A stretch of 64,000 nt of DNA, from NCBI GenBank assembly GCA_914767715.1, contig OU612069.1, positions 24,053,387 through 24,117,386 of the forward strand, written 5' to 3'. Numbering within the stretch: the first letter of the stretch is position 1; each line of letters begins with the position of its first letter. Below, piece by piece: positions 48,600-61,479 of the stretch. The position numbers and the translations under genes are program-made. The stretch is from Membranipora membranacea. Its lineage: Eukaryota > Bryozoa > Gymnolaemata > Cheilostomatida > Membraniporidae. The notes beneath the pieces were generated by a model. That model was not told where the DNA came from. It worked only from the letters and a program-made list of their open reading frames with translations, and did no database searches.

Positions 48600-49475
48600 G
48601 ATGAACAAGCCAACACCAACAAACCTAAACACCAAAATTGGACTGGACCTATAGCTACCTCACCAATCGCCGAAGGTGATAACTCCAAGTAGTACATCAG
48701 CTCCAATCATCACATCTACTGGTAGCCCTCAAAGATGTTTGCTTAGCCCCATATTGTTATCTTTCTACACTGACCAAATCTGGTCACACTCAGAAAACAA
48801 CAAGATCATCAAACTTGCTGACGATACTCCCATTTTAGAACCTCTACTACATCAGATTTCTGAACTACAAGACTCCATAAATCACATCTACAATTGGTGC
48901 CTGAATCAGGACCCCCTCATCAATGCAGGAAAGACCAAGGCGCTCAATTTCTCAAACTGCAAAGATGATCCTGTTCATCCTGCCTTCACCATCAACAACA
49001 CCATCATAGAGGAACTAAGCGACTACAAATAATTTGGCACTATTCTCAACTCTTAACTCAAGTTCTCAAATAATACAAACCTAGTAGTTAAGAAGACCAG
49101 AAAAACACTACTCATCATGAGTAAATACATCACCTAGGAACACCCGAGCAGCTTAGACTCAACTCCTACAAAACTTCCATCGGGAGTTCTCGTCTCTCCC
49201 ACAGACAATACCATCACATGTCCGACAACGACAAGAAAGATTTAGTATCTGAAAAAAATCAGCAGAAAAACTATCTAAACTAGAACTCCTGAAAAAAAAT
49301 GATACTATTGACAAGCATAGCAACAATGAAGCTTGGAGATTAGATACTGCACTAGACAACTCTCTCATAACATTTAAAAAGTTACCATCAGGGAGGTCTC
49401 GAGCTTTAAAACACAGAACAAATCTGAGAAAGAACTAATTTTGCACCAGAGCAGTAGCGGTTCTTAATAAATGAT
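48600..49475 (+). mobile_element. LINE reverse-transcriptase 3' fragment
   Basis: The segment reads, across several frames, as the second half of a LINE ORF2. A SYLTNRR-like motif is near 48665, then TGSPQRCLLSPILLSFYTDQI and the catalytic motif degraded from YADD to LADDT (48676-49032). Further pieces with in-frame stops follow, down to LPSGRSRALKHRTNLRKN near 49385-49440. In CR1/Jockey-like elements that is the end of ORF2. Motif A is missing. It is dead and 5'-truncated, on the opposite strand from, but similar in type to, the relic at 10.9-11.6 kb. Confidence 0.85.
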
Positions 49476-51003
49476 TTAATAGTGAATGAGTCTTACTAGC
49501 TGTTCTTTTATACTTGTGTTACCATACATTTTATATCATATTTTTTACCAGCTCACATATTGTATCAGCAGGGAAAATTTAGGCACATATATACATACAA
49601 ACATACATAAATCACTTTTTTGAGGATAGAGATATTTTCAAAATGAGTTTGTGGCGGTCGCCCCAAGTGTCAATGCAATACAGAATTTTACTGAGTGCTA
49701 ATGCATTGTAAAGCATGATCATAGCAAATAAGTCATTGACCAAAAGTATAGATTTAAATCTCGGCAGAGTGAAGGCACATTGACCAAAAGTATAGATTTA
49801 AATCTAGGCACATTGACCAGCCAAGCACTTGGAAGCGACCAACTGACATCGATAGATATTCAAAACTGATACAAATTGCTAATTGGTGTCAGATATTCTG
49901 ATGCAGTTTGCTGTCACTAAAAATGTATTAAGAAATCATGACTGGTCAATTCATGGGTTAAAAGCCAGGGGTGGGTTTGTATTTGGACATATTTAATTAA
50001 AGGTCACATAAAATCTTTACTCATCCATTTTGATGAATGCTGTGGCTATCACATGCCACTATTTAACACAACACCCACTAATCAGCAGCCTATTCTCAAA
50101 GGTTGATTTGAACCAATCTCATTGTTTAATAACCTCTCTGGAGCAAATTCAATTAGTCAACTTACCTTTCAACCTGTGATTAATGATGTAATACTGGGAA
50201 CAGCGTGTTAGATTAAAATTACCAGAGAAATTAAATGAAGTCAAGTTCCTTGATTTTAAGTCACACATACTATTAATTGGATGATAAACAATATTCACTT
50301 CACCTCCTTGTCATTGAACTTTGTTTATCCTAGTCCAATTATATTATTAAATACTTAAAATCCTCTAAGATAAATAACATGCAACCAGTGTACTGGAAAC
50401 TTCACAGTGAGTAACTCGTAAGTATCCCTACCGTATTAATATACTTTGCCTTAGATAGACACATCTGCTATTTTTTAATGTATAATCTCGTCATGGTACA
50501 ATAGAATTGTCAATGTGAGTACACATTATTAGTTCAGTGTTTATTACTTTAGATTAACTCACATTATTGTTTTGTTAAACAAGCACTGAATTCAAAGATT
50601 TGTAAGTTTTTGTTTCCTTCAACTTCCATTCAAAAGTTTACAGTAGGAGCTATGAGTACTGCAGAAGAGAAAAGTTATTCATTATAATTTCTATGATGGC
50701 CCCAAAACCTTACTGCATCAGTTACATATGGCTTTGAGCATGTTACAAGACTAGGCAATCTCAAATAACCCCAAACAAAGTACATTGATTGGTTTTTAAG
50801 CATGCTTGCCATTCGCATTCGGGATTCATGTTCCTGCATCCATTCCAACCATGGCATTCAATGTTTGAGTTTTGAGTTAACATGGCCATGGTATATACCC
50901 CTTATTGTGCTTGACTGTCCAACTAGCTTGTCATACATTCTTAACATGGCATTATCTATGTTCTAGTGTGTAATAAATTTCTCAGAATATCATGTTGTTT
51001 CAG
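49476..51003. other. Gene-free stretch with a two-copy repeat
   Basis: CATTGACCAAAAGTATAGAT and its continuation TTAAATCT occur twice at about 49736 and 49778. Further on there is AT-rich sequence. A TTTCAG acceptor at 51003 marks the start of the 5' UTR exon of the next gene. Confidence 0.5.
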
Positions 51004-51022
51004 GTTAAAAATATTCCAGTGT

Positions 51023-52183
51023 ATGATGGAGGTGACTTTACAATGGACTGTCCTCTTACTGGTTGTATCTTCAGCAGACGGTTAGTGTTTGACCGGTCTT
51101 ACTATTACAGTTTCACAGGGTTGTAAGCATAAAAATAAGCACTAAGCTGTCAGTGAGCGAAAACAACTCACACTGTTCTCAGAAGTCATTAGATCTTGTT
51201 CAGATATTGCATCATTAACAAAGGGGTTCTAGCAGCTTAAAAAAAGGGTTCACTGCATGGTTAACAATCAAAATTTCATAATCGCCCTAACTTAGACCCA
51301 AATATTATTGTCAAATGTCATGGGATTACAATATTCAAATCAAAGCGTGCTATCAGCACATTTCTGCCCCGTACTCTGATATATCAGTACTATTTCACAG
51401 GTCAGTCGACATGTACTGCATTTGGAAGCACTTTCTCAGCAGCGGATGACTGTACTATGTACCACCAGTATACAGACCCATCTAACATAGGCCCCAAGCG
51501 TCCATGTCCTGCTGGTACACTGTTTGACATCGATGGATGTTTATGTAACCATGACTACGCAGTGTCATGCGATGTAGCCAGTGATCCTATCCCAGGTCAG
51601 TCTTATATAGTTGATTTTATTTACCAAAGAGTTCCTAAAAATACCTAAACCTATAAGCAAATCACTTGGGAGGTGTCAGGCCTGTTAATGAGTCTGCCAC
51701 AGACTGACATTTATCACAATTGAGTAGTTGCTCGATGAAATGGAGAAGTAACTTCAATGTTGCTTCGTAATAATTAATGGAGAAGCTTGTTAATAGGGTG
51801 ATGTTGTTCCCTTGTGCTAATAAGTTAATATTGACATTGCAATTTGCGTTGCGGTATTATGCCTCATTGAAAGCATGTGAAAACATATCCTGTCAGGCTA
51901 TGCCAAACTGTATTGGATTATTAAGGCAATTCAGCTGCAAACTTCACTCATGTGACCTTCATTGTTTTCAGACGAGTGTTTGTGTGCTGAATATGGGAGT
52001 TATTATTCACCTGTATCTGCCGATAACTGTGTGAGTTATAAAGTCTATCTGAACATGGACAGTCAGGAGGGAGGGACTACAATGAGCTGTCCTCCCGGGA
52101 CTGTGTTTGATGTTTGTGCCTGTCGCTGTGAGTTCCCAACAGGTGTAACCTGCCCGCAAAACTGTCAACAGTCGGATAGTTAG
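51023..52183 (+). CDS. Secreted protein with two variant Cys modules (154 aa)
   Basis: Exons are 51023-51080, 51401-51595 and 51972-52183. They sum to 465 bases with phase 1 junctions. Exon 1 encodes a signal peptide (MMEVTLQWTVLLLVVSSAD). Two ATGs stand side by side at 51023 and 51026. Module 1 (STCTAFGSTFS...CPAGTLFDIDGCLC) lacks both the first and the eighth Cys of the family pattern. Module 2 (ECLCAEYGSYYSPVSADNC...CPPGTVFDVCACRC) has an extra Cys and ends QQSDS. The 5' UTR of this exon starts at 51004 after a TTTCAG acceptor. It is the third member of the family, without a mucin linker. Its role is presumably extracellular binding or structure. Confidence 0.84.
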
Positions 52184-54429
52184 AAGGTAAACAACTTGAG
52201 ATGCGTCAGAATGTAATCTTGGTAATTGTTGCAACATGTTTTCATGACAGAATGCTAAATGATTTTTATTGGCTTATGTGAGCAATAAGGCTGGCATAGA
52301 GCCCGATAAGATGTGTATGGGTATGGACATTTGACAGCAGGTGTCCACACCACTTCTTGTGAAAGTCTACACTAAGAATTATCCCCAAATTATCGGAGTT
52401 AATATCAGCTAGCACAAAATTTTATACAATGGCGATTGGATTATGGAAGTGTTACTAAACATTATAAAGCTTCTAATGGAAAGTTATAGAAATATTAGAT
52501 GGTAGCACTTTTCTGTGTGAGTTTTCACTCAAGCTACTGCACTATTCCGAAATCAATTTGATTTCGTCTGTTAAAAATTTCAAACCGAATTGATGGCCAT
52601 GGCCTAGTGATACCGGGATGTGTCATTAAAATTTCGGTTGCTCCATGCGGGCAGAAAAATCTAGAAAAAAACTTAGTTAGGACATGTTTTGATAACTTAG
52701 TTTTGTAATTTCACTCAACCACGACCACAGCAGTTTTGATCTTCGCTAGATCCAAAATAAATTGACAAGGTAGCAACACAGAAAGAGACAGTGAGGCAAA
52801 CCACTGCAACACCAAAAGAAGACTGTTAATAGTTTTACAACAAATTTATACATTATTATAGCATGGCATGATATGATAGTACCAACAATTGATGACTCCT
52901 TAGTTGTTCTTTCTAATTACAAGATTTATTTCAATACCGAATAAAAAATGGTAGTTATGTGCGTGCTGTGGAATTAAATGCGATTCCTAATTTTATTTGC
53001 AAATCTAGAGAAAATGCCTTTTTTACCTTGCTGGCTGAGAATATGGTAAGCATTTGCCTTACAATCATGGAATGTGTCAATTGCTAAAGTACAACTATTT
53101 GATAGGGTTAAATCTTTCCTTTATTCCCATGAATAGTACTGAAATTAAAAGGCACATAAGTTCTAATATGTGAATTCAGTAGTGTAGTCTTGTGATACAG
53201 AATGCAGTGTGGTCAGGCTTCTGGTTTCGGCAAATGTGTTGCTAAGCATGATTAGATGGCCTCAATGTTTCCAATGAAATATATTTCCCATTGAAATACG
53301 ATTCCTCCCTGCTCTAACAGTACCAGTCTGTTATTTACCCTTTGCTGGTAATTATAACCCAAATAATTCATGTAAATACACTGCAGGTAAAGCCCCTGAG
53401 TACTGGTTAGTAGTGCTTGGAATATTTTCTTCACTCATTTTAAAAACTAATATACGCTTTTAATCTTTCACAGGCTTGGACATGATTGATCAAAGGAGAA
53501 AAGTCAGTAGTAACAACAAATCAGTCGGAGATAGCATTTCACAGATAATTCTCGAATATCTATATTTATATTATATAAAATCATGGTCATATTATACCAT
53601 GGCATACTAGTATCATAATCTTCCCAATCTTGTGTGAAAATTTAATGTGAATGGTTTTCTTGTTCGCATACAGATATTTCTTTTTTTATTCTTCAATATT
53701 TTCATTGCTCATTTTAGTTATCGGCTGGTAACTTCAGGTAGTGGATTACAATCTATCCATCCATAAGATGGACCTGGGTATGAGACCCTCTTAAATATGA
53801 CCAATACATATCAAGTTTATAAATTACGACTCCAAAAAAATCTATTCCCTCGATTAGTCCTGATGTCATTGCCTTAAAAGTTTGAGAGCACAAATAACTT
53901 CCATAGCGATAGGTGCATTATGCTGAAACTTAACCGCATTATAGGTTCAAACAAAAAGAATAACATGTGTTAATGTAAGTGAATTGGCCCCATACACCCA
54001 TGCCCCTGTCTGACATGTGCATTGAATACAAAGTATGGACCAATATTCTTAAAAATGACCCCATAAATAAATGTTGGTGATGAATATAAGTTGGTTTTTC
54101 TTTTTCATTTTATCTGTATTTTTTATTCTCCCTAATTATATAACAACAATATGAATGGTGTGAGATTGAATATATTTTATATGTTAGAATCAAAATGATA
54201 CACAGTTCAGAGTTGATTGATAATGAAAACATAAGTTGTGTTATAAAAAGATTGGGAACATAGTACCCCTACAGTTTTGGTGAACAAATCACCACCGCGC
54301 TGAGATTCAGATATAGTTTTGTGGTATTTTACCACATCAGAATTAGACTGCAGCCCACCGCACACTTTTTCTTGGGTCGCCGACCCTTACCAGTGTTTCC
54401 AGGGCCCGACCTTGACTACTGCAGAGCGC
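52184..54429. other. Gene-free stretch
   Basis: 3' UTR of the preceding gene and AT-rich intergenic DNA. No exon, RNA gene or strong repeat that I can support. Confidence 0.5.
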
Positions 54430-54710
54430 ACCAGAGCTCATCAGAGCTTAAGGTCACATGACCTACACAGTCGCAGGGAATAGATGAGTCTTCATACCCG
54501 AGCAGAGCATACCAGAGCATAAGGTCATCTGACCTATATAGCCGCAGGGAATAGATGGGTCTTCACACCCGAGCAGAGCATAACAGAGCATAAGGTCATC
54601 TGACCTATATAGCCTCAGGAAATAGATGGGTCTTCATACCTGAGCAGAGCATACCAGAGCGTAAAGGTCTCTGGACCTACATATTGGCAGAGAAGAGTCA
54701 GTCACTTCGG
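54430..54710. repeat. 71-bp tandem repeat, nearly four copies
   Basis: GAGCAGAGCAT recurs at 54500, 54571 and 54642. Each unit also carries GAGCATAAGGTCATCTGACC, GCAGGGAATAGATGGGTCTT and CATACC. An earlier degenerate copy starts near 54430. GGTCA-TC-TGACC inside the unit is a short palindrome. Confidence 0.9.
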
Positions 54711-55915
54711 ACAAGCTGATGTATCATCAGAGTAGACTATGCATAGGACAATAGGTAACGATTTTACAATAGAAAATTCCAATTTCAGCATTCATTCAGG
54801 ATATGCAATATTCCTCACCTAATTTAGGAGGTGAAATTTGAGGGGAGGAGGTGGGTGTTCACAGACTGTGACCCTAATTCAGAAAGATCAGTTCACTAGC
54901 AAGCTGCATGCAAGGAATATGACAGTTGTCAATTAAGAAGATTCTGAAAGTTTAAGGATTGTCTTTGCTTTGACAAGAGGAAGACAACTTGAAATTATCC
55001 CTCTAAAAATCGCTTTTTCGAGCAAAAGCTTGCATTTTCACTATTTACAAATTTACACTGTTAACTCAGGATGTATCTTAAGTTTCTTTGGGAACAATTA
55101 ATGGATTATGTTTCAAAAATTGCCCACAGCAGCAGCATTTAGAGAAGGAAATAAACACCACACTCATGAGTCGTCTAAGGTCTGAACTCCAACTACTCAG
55201 ATTGATACAGAGTCATTGATTTTTGGATTGATGATTCATTTATGATTCCACTCAACATGGAATAGCGAAACTGAAATAGAATAACATTGAGACTGACACT
55301 TAGGCATCATGACACATTTGGCCGTAAATATATTTTGTAAATAACTCAGGAAATGAAACAGCTCATGCCAAACTGACTTGAGACAACAATATTTGAGCTT
55401 AGGCTGCTCATATGCACTGGATAGCAAGTTAATGATCTCATTGATCGTATCATTCCTTGTCACACATCTTGAGAGGGATGTTTCTAATGAGTGCTGAAAC
55501 ATTGTGGCTAGTTGCTAGATGGCTCAACAAAATTGTTTGCAGAAACTACCAACAACTGATAGAACACAATTGCCACTGACAATCTGAATATGAATTGAAT
55601 ATTGCCGACTTTCCTGCAAATGTCATCCCTTGACCCCTACTGGCTCTCATGAGAAAGCTTCACTAACAGTGAGCAGCCGCTAGATGCACTTTTATTTCGG
55701 CTTGACTTCACAAGCACCCACCCAAATGTAAATATGTGAAAGTAATAGCATTTTAGTGCCACTTGTTGTCTATTGTATTTAGAATAATAATCCGTCTCAA
55801 TTTCCAACCTAACCAAACAATGAGTTCCCATAACAGGAAGACTTATACCTACTTGTAATCATAGTGGCACATTTACCGACCTGTTTCCTGTAGTAAGCCA
55901 TAACCATTTCACTTA
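54711..55915. other. Gene-free stretch
   Basis: Intergenic sequence. Minus-strand open frames of 60-90 codons (for example 55236-55502) have no recognisable features. Confidence 0.5.
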
Positions 55916-56427
55916 ATGCATGAATAAACCCAGGCATTTCCTGTTTTCAAAGATAAACACTGCAAAAATAATTGGATTCTACGCCAGGCACATCCTGAAG
56001 TGTTATCCCAATCAATTTAATATATGAAAACGGGTGGCAATACACGGGATAAAGAGACAGGATATGAAAAGACAGGCATTGAGTGTCAGTTACATAATCC
56101 TACTGGTCACAATTGTAATTGTAGATGCCTGTCTAGAGGGAAGTTTACCAAAAAACTTAGACATACTTTTTCGGAGAAATGGATGTTGATCACTGTTTCA
56201 AGTTTTTAATGTATAACTGCTTGAGGCTCTAAGGCCTTGCATATCCTGAAATACAATTATGATGATCGATAAATGAAAAGATTAAAAGCCTATAGAGTAG
56301 AAAGAGACCAATACAGTGAGTTGCACCATCTCAAATCACAAAATTGACTTGACAAGAGACTGCTTCAAACTCATTGTAATAACGAGACAATTCTCTTTCT
56401 TTTGTCCACCTAAATAGAACAGCAGGC
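55916..56427 (+). promoter_or_regulatory. Upstream region of receptor 1, homologous to DNA before receptor 2
   Basis: Landmarks shared with 61480-62200 are AATGCATGAA, CATTTCCTGTTTTCAAAG, GCCAGGCACATCCTGAA, AGTTTTTAAT and GGCCTTGCATATCCTG (56233-56248). It probably contains the promoter and 5' UTR. A possible splice acceptor TAAATAG lies 10 bases before the ATG. No TATA box is certain. Confidence 0.6.
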
Positions 56428-57855
56428 ATGTTGGCTGTGAGGTATCTTTTTTTGCTATTGGCTGCAAGTCTACCAGGTTGCAGTGGGAACTTGAGGGCAC
56501 ATGCATCTAGACTGAGAACAGATCTTCTACAAGGTTATGACAAATGGGTAAAACCAGACGGTATTGGCAATGAGACTTTAAGCTTGACACTCGATGTAGG
56601 GTTGACACAAATCACAGACGTTGATGAGAAGAACCAAGTCCTTGATGGGATATACTGGATGAACCAACAATGGTTTGATATGCAACTAAGATGGGACCCG
56701 GCAAATTATGAGGGAATAACTAAGATTCACTTCACAGATGACAATATTTGGCACCCAGAAATAGCATTGCGAAATGAAGTAGATGTGGAGAAAACATTGA
56801 AAGGTTCTAGAACAACACAGGTTGTTTCTTGGTATCATGGTTTGGTCATAAGGAACCGCGTGGTGAATTATAGAAGCTCATGTTCGATGAATCTACGAAA
56901 ATTTCCGTTTGATACCCAGAACTGCTCATTAACATTTCAATCTTACCGTTTCTGGGGGAACGAGCTCAATCTCACCACAAGCATGCCATTTTACAGAAAT
57001 ACATACATCAATAACAGTGAGTTTGAGTTGGAAGACATCGAGGATGTAGCTGAATATATCGACACCGGTTATTATTTACCAGTTGTGTTTGTTCATTACC
57101 ATATCATATTGAAGAGAAGGCCTCTCTTCTTCATGCTCAACATGTTGCTACCAAGCTTTCTTATTGCTTCTGTTTCAATGCTAAGTTTCTGTATACCACC
57201 GGAATCAGGAGAGAAAGTTGGTCTAGGTGTGACTGTTCTACTCTCCCTGTCAGTTTTCTTACTGATTTTCAGCGAGCAAATGTCTGCATCTGCAGAGCCA
57301 CCGTTAGTAGTCATGTACTACTTTGGAGCTGTCTTAATTGTAACCATTTCAACTGGCTTATCCGTTCTAACTAGTAACCTACATCACATGTCAGCGAATA
57401 AGGTGAGGAGAGTACCAATATGGCTACAACGCCTTTGCTTTGGTAAACTCTCTCTCCTTCTCTGTAACTTCTCCGGTGTGGAAAAAACTGTGAACACTGA
57501 CGACCTTCCCTCAGGTGATGGTGGTTCTGAGCAAGTTTCTAGCAGACGCACAACGATTGGAGTTTCCCAAGTTGGCCCAATAGAAAATGAAACCACTCTG
57601 ATTGAGAAATTTGAATTGCCGCCTAATGAGCAATCCATGCTCCAAAACATCACTGCAGGAATAGCTCTCATAAACAGTGTTATTGAGCGCTATGAGGAAT
57701 CCAAGAAACAAGATGAGCTGCTGGAGACTGCGCAAAGAGAATGGAGTATTGTTGCACAGGTACTGGACAGACTATTATTGGTGATTTTCCTAATTTTGAG
57801 CATCTTTTTCACATTAGGAATTTTGATTCAAGTGTCAACTCCGTTAATCGATTGA
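56428..57855 (+). CDS. Nicotinic-type Cys-loop receptor subunit 1 (475 aa, uninterrupted)
   Basis: One open frame encodes a full pentameric ligand-gated channel subunit. A signal peptide covers about residues 1-20. The ligand-binding domain has a Cys-loop C152-x13-C166 (FPFDTQNC). M1 is about 232-256, M2 about 262-283 (GEKVGLGVTVLLSLSVFLL), M3 about 293-316, then a cytoplasmic loop about 317-440 and M4 about 447-469. The Glu of GEK and the LLSLS pore line are as in cation-selective nicotinic subunits. The loop C vicinal Cys pair is absent (YIDTGYYLPVV), loop B has QSYRF where GSWSY is usual, and loop A has WHPEIALRN where the Tyr is replaced by Arg. The loop D Trp (QQW) is kept. So it is not a classical alpha subunit and the ligand is unknown. 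Length is normal for the family. Lack of introns is unusual and suggests an origin by retroposition followed by tandem duplication (inference). Confidence 0.95.
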   Translation: MLAVRYLFLLLAASLPGCSGNLRAHASRLRTDLLQGYDKWVKPDGIGNETLSLTLDVGLTQITDVDEKNQVLDGIYWMNQQWFDMQLRWDPANYEGITKIHFTDDNIWHPEIALRNEVDVEKTLKGSRTTQVVSWYHGLVIRNRVVNYRSSCSMNLRKFPFDTQNCSLTFQSYRFWGNELNLTTSMPFYRNTYINNSEFELEDIEDVAEYIDTGYYLPVVFVHYHIILKRRPLFFMLNMLLPSFLIASVSMLSFCIPPESGEKVGLGVTVLLSLSVFLLIFSEQMSASAEPPLVVMYYFGAVLIVTISTGLSVLTSNLHHMSANKVRRVPIWLQRLCFGKLSLLLCNFSGVEKTVNTDDLPSGDGGSEQVSSRRTTIGVSQVGPIENETTLIEKFELPPNEQSMLQNITAGIALINSVIERYEESKKQDELLETAQREWSIVAQVLDRLLLVIFLILSIFFTLGILIQVSTPLID

Positions 57856-59849
57856 CTCTATTAATAGCTTTTGATAACCGTCTGAATTTACCTTACAGCG
57901 AGTTGATAATTATCTAACTTTTATCCAAGTAACACTGTTGTAACAACTGAGCCTGAATTTGCCTTTCACTTGTTCACAATCATGATTTAGCCTCTATTGT
58001 AATATTATGGTTTTCTATTGTAATATTTTCTATGTATAAGTGACCACATATTTTTTCAAGACATTTGCTTCAAATGCATTTCATGCAGTCTCAAAGTGCT
58101 CATTGGTCTGAGTATATAATGACACATTACATCGATGACTAGGCTGATTAGAAAGAAACTCTTTATAGCATGTAAATGTCCCTACTCTCCCCCTATGTCA
58201 CTTGATCATCATAAAATGTTTATTTTCATGGCCCTGAAAGATATAATATATCTATGTTTTCATGTTAAAAATTATGATGCCTAAGACTTGTATTTAATCA
58301 AAATACAATTATCATTATGTAGTCACAAAACATCATTATTGTGCTATGAGCCAAAGAGCATCACTGTAACCGCATGTCACATGATTAATCTTTATACATT
58401 TATTGATGACTTCAAAACTACTTAACCTGCAGAAAATGGCGGCCAAAAACAGCCAAACCAGTCCAATCCCTACATAGTCCATACTAATAACACAATGCCT
58501 TCCCCCCTGTCACCTGATAAAACTGATCAGGGTTTTTTACTTCATTTGCATAATTTTCATTTGATGAAAATGTTTTACAAAATCAGCCAAAGAAGGAAAA
58601 CAAAATGGAAGGAATATTTAAACAGCGTCCATCAATAATAATTAAGAAAATCTTCAGTTATTACTAAATATGAACTTAGCTATGTGTTTAGATGAATCTA
58701 CCAAGTTAATAAGTCAGTCCTTGCATTTAAAAAAATTATCAATCTTTGGGAGATGTTGAATCCAAGCAGAATTATCAAGTCGAGAATAACACAATTTAAG
58801 AGATTCAGGATGGAGAATGACCGTATGTAACTATGTATTTAGTGAAAACATGTGTGTGTTACACTGGGATAAAACTGGAAATATCCTAGAGGTTGCTGGC
58901 GATTTCGTTTGCAGGGGAAGGAAGTGATGACCCCACATTTTATTAAGTCTTCTCTAATACACTGTAATGTAAGTTCCCATATTCCAAAATAGCTACTCAT
59001 CCTTAAATTGACAGTCAATAGTTATCCATATATCAAGAACATGAGACATGGTAACAATAACACTCATAAAGTTTTGATAATCACATATTCCTCACTTGCA
59101 GAGCTCCGATCAGTTTACTTTTATTATCAATAAATGTGTCGCAGTCTAAGAAAGCAGGGATAAGTAGGATGTAAAACAATTGAGGTTATTATGATGTTTC
59201 CGACAAAAAAAAAAGTCATGAATCGATGATTTTGCGACTCCCAAAGGCGGCGACAAAGTTCTAGTTTACCAGTTACAGAACAAGCTGATTTAGAACAAAC
59301 ACACATCATATTTTGTTAGTGTTACTATGATCAAAGGGTGCTATGTTCTAGCATGTTAGTAGTCATGGGTCAGAGAAATTGATTCTCTCGTCAGGGTGTC
59401 ACAGCGTTGGTAGTGAGCTGTATTGCTTCACAGCTTATCTTACTTTAAGTAACTTATAGTGTATGGAGATACCAATCCTTCACTTCACTCTTTGGAACAC
59501 ACAGGCTGACTGTCTTCATGTTAGCCCATTCTTATTTTGACAAGAATCATTATTATGTCTTATATGGCATTTGTATCAAACTCATCTGAGGAAAATCTGC
59601 AGCGGGAAATCTGCTTGGGAATAAATTGAGCAATACATCTGGTGTTGTCAGGGCTCTCCTTGCAAGAACACTTGCGCAAGTTGAGATCGTCTGGTTGTAA
59701 TGACCAATCTAGATCACAATCTCCTTCTGCCTCATTTAAGAATATTCCTATCTTCTTCTTGTTACCAAATCATTCAGTTGGGCTTGGATAAATTGATTAA
59801 AAATTAAAAGGTTGAATAAAATCAGGTGTTTTATCAATCGCCCATCCCG
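57856..59849. other. Intergenic stretch between the receptors, first part
   Basis: AT-rich sequence with no exon. The minus-strand open frame 59127-59309 is featureless. Confidence 0.5.
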
Positions 59850-60046
59850 AGGAATGGGCAGCAAAATATTACTGCCTTATTGGCGAGGCCCCAGTTTGCT
59901 CTCTGCTTGTAGGCAGGCAGGCAGGCCCGAGCACACCTGGAGCCAACCAATCCCCATTAGAATATGGACTGCAGTGGGATTTGAACCCACAACCTTCAAC
60001 ATTAGCATGCTAAGGGAACGGCGCTCTAACCAACTGAGCCACCTCA
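59850..60046 (-). mobile_element. tRNA-derived SINE or tRNA pseudogene
   Basis: On the minus strand the head holds a good Pol III box A (TGGCTCAGTTGGTTAGAG) and box B (GGTTCAAATCC) at about the tRNA spacing. The middle is longer than a normal anticodon arm, and the 5' and 3' ends do not form a 7-bp acceptor stem, so it is not a functional tRNA as read. A GGCAGGCAGGCAGG run lies at about 59911. The + strand open frame with WTAVGFEPTT is the common translation artefact of such regions. Confidence 0.72.
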
Positions 60047-61479
60047 TTCTCCTAATCCATGATCAGACTCTTCTGCTTGCTCAAATACAATTTCATCACC
60101 TTCACGGTTGCTGATACTAGCATAAATTCACTTGTTCCATCGCCAAAATACTCATTTATAACCCCCAGAACATCCCTTCCAATAAGCAAAGTAGTTGAGC
60201 TTTCACTGCCGGCCGCCATTTTTGTATTTTCTAGTGATGAATTTAAGCCAATTATGGGGGTCTTCTATTTATTTTTGAGACAATCTGATTCGAGATTCTG
60301 AGCGAGCATATTTTTTTGGTTCTAGTAGATGGTTTTCTCAAATTTAGAAAACTAAAATCAAAAATAAGTTTTCCAACTCGAAGTAAAAAACAATAGCTGA
60401 AATGCGACATATCCCCGCTTTCTGAGACTGTGACACAAATGTTGTTTATGTCTTTTTATTGCTTAACTACTCCTGGTGTCAATGCCCTAGGCAACACTAA
60501 CACTATTTAGTATGCCCCAAGATGGTAGTCGGGGTGACAACCAGTAACTTGTGACTCTTCATACAGAGTAAAGACCACTGTTATTTATACCGAACAAAAA
60601 AAATAGGACGTCAAAATAGACACAGGATAAAATAATGAGTCATTTGATCTAACTAATGTTTTAAGGAAACCGCCCATTTATATAAGATGGTGATTGAATT
60701 GGCAAACATGGAAGTGGGGGGGGGGGAGGGGGTGGGAGTATAACAATTAATCTGTTTAGAACCATGGAAACCATGACAGTGCAATGTGATACATCCAAGA
60801 ACATGTGGAGTCATGAACCTAGGTGTGTTTCATGCATTTTATGTGACAACACTGACATAGAACCATACTTAAGTGAAAATAAATAGATTGGTGCTAGCTT
60901 TACCTTGTAAGTAATGATATAATGTAGAATAATAAAGGCATATTACAGACAGATGGGAAAAAAACTATCAGGTCATTGGTTCTTATTGTCCACCAGATAG
61001 CAGGTAAATGTATCCAATGCAGTTTTCCTTATATACTTTTATTGTCCTTCTCACAGCTAGCTAATGGATGGCTTGTTGAAGACTTCTTCTGACCTAAATG
61101 GCAACTGATGGTAAAATGCACCTTGAACAACAATTAAAATGAATAGTCATGTTTATTTTGGAGGTCATCCAATGAGATAAACATTGCTGACTGGCTGAAA
61201 AGGTCATACCTCAACATGTGTACTAAGGAAGGCATCAACTAAATTAGCAGTGCCCAGATGCAATAGCATGTTTTTATCTTGCATGAGCCATTTAATATAT
61301 AGGGTGATAGGCCCTGCTGGGTTCAAGCATATAAGTGACACTACTAAGGATGGGTACACATACTATCTTCTAAATCTACACTTTTCAAACCTAACTGATC
61401 GATGAGTTGTCACAACAGGAATCAGCAGCTATACTTGTAATTATATTAATATGATAGCAATATTTAAATATCTAGGCAG
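60047..61479. other. Intergenic stretch between the receptors, second part
   Basis: A G-rich run lies at about 60715-60736. No exon or RNA gene is seen. Confidence 0.5.

Noticed and set aside
59955-60046. Functional tRNA gene
   Set aside because: Boxes A and B are good, but the acceptor stem does not pair and the anticodon region is too long.
59812-60114. 100-codon open frame containing WTAVGFEPTT
   Set aside because: This is a well-known translation artefact of tRNA-like box B regions; the Pol III boxes are on the opposite strand.
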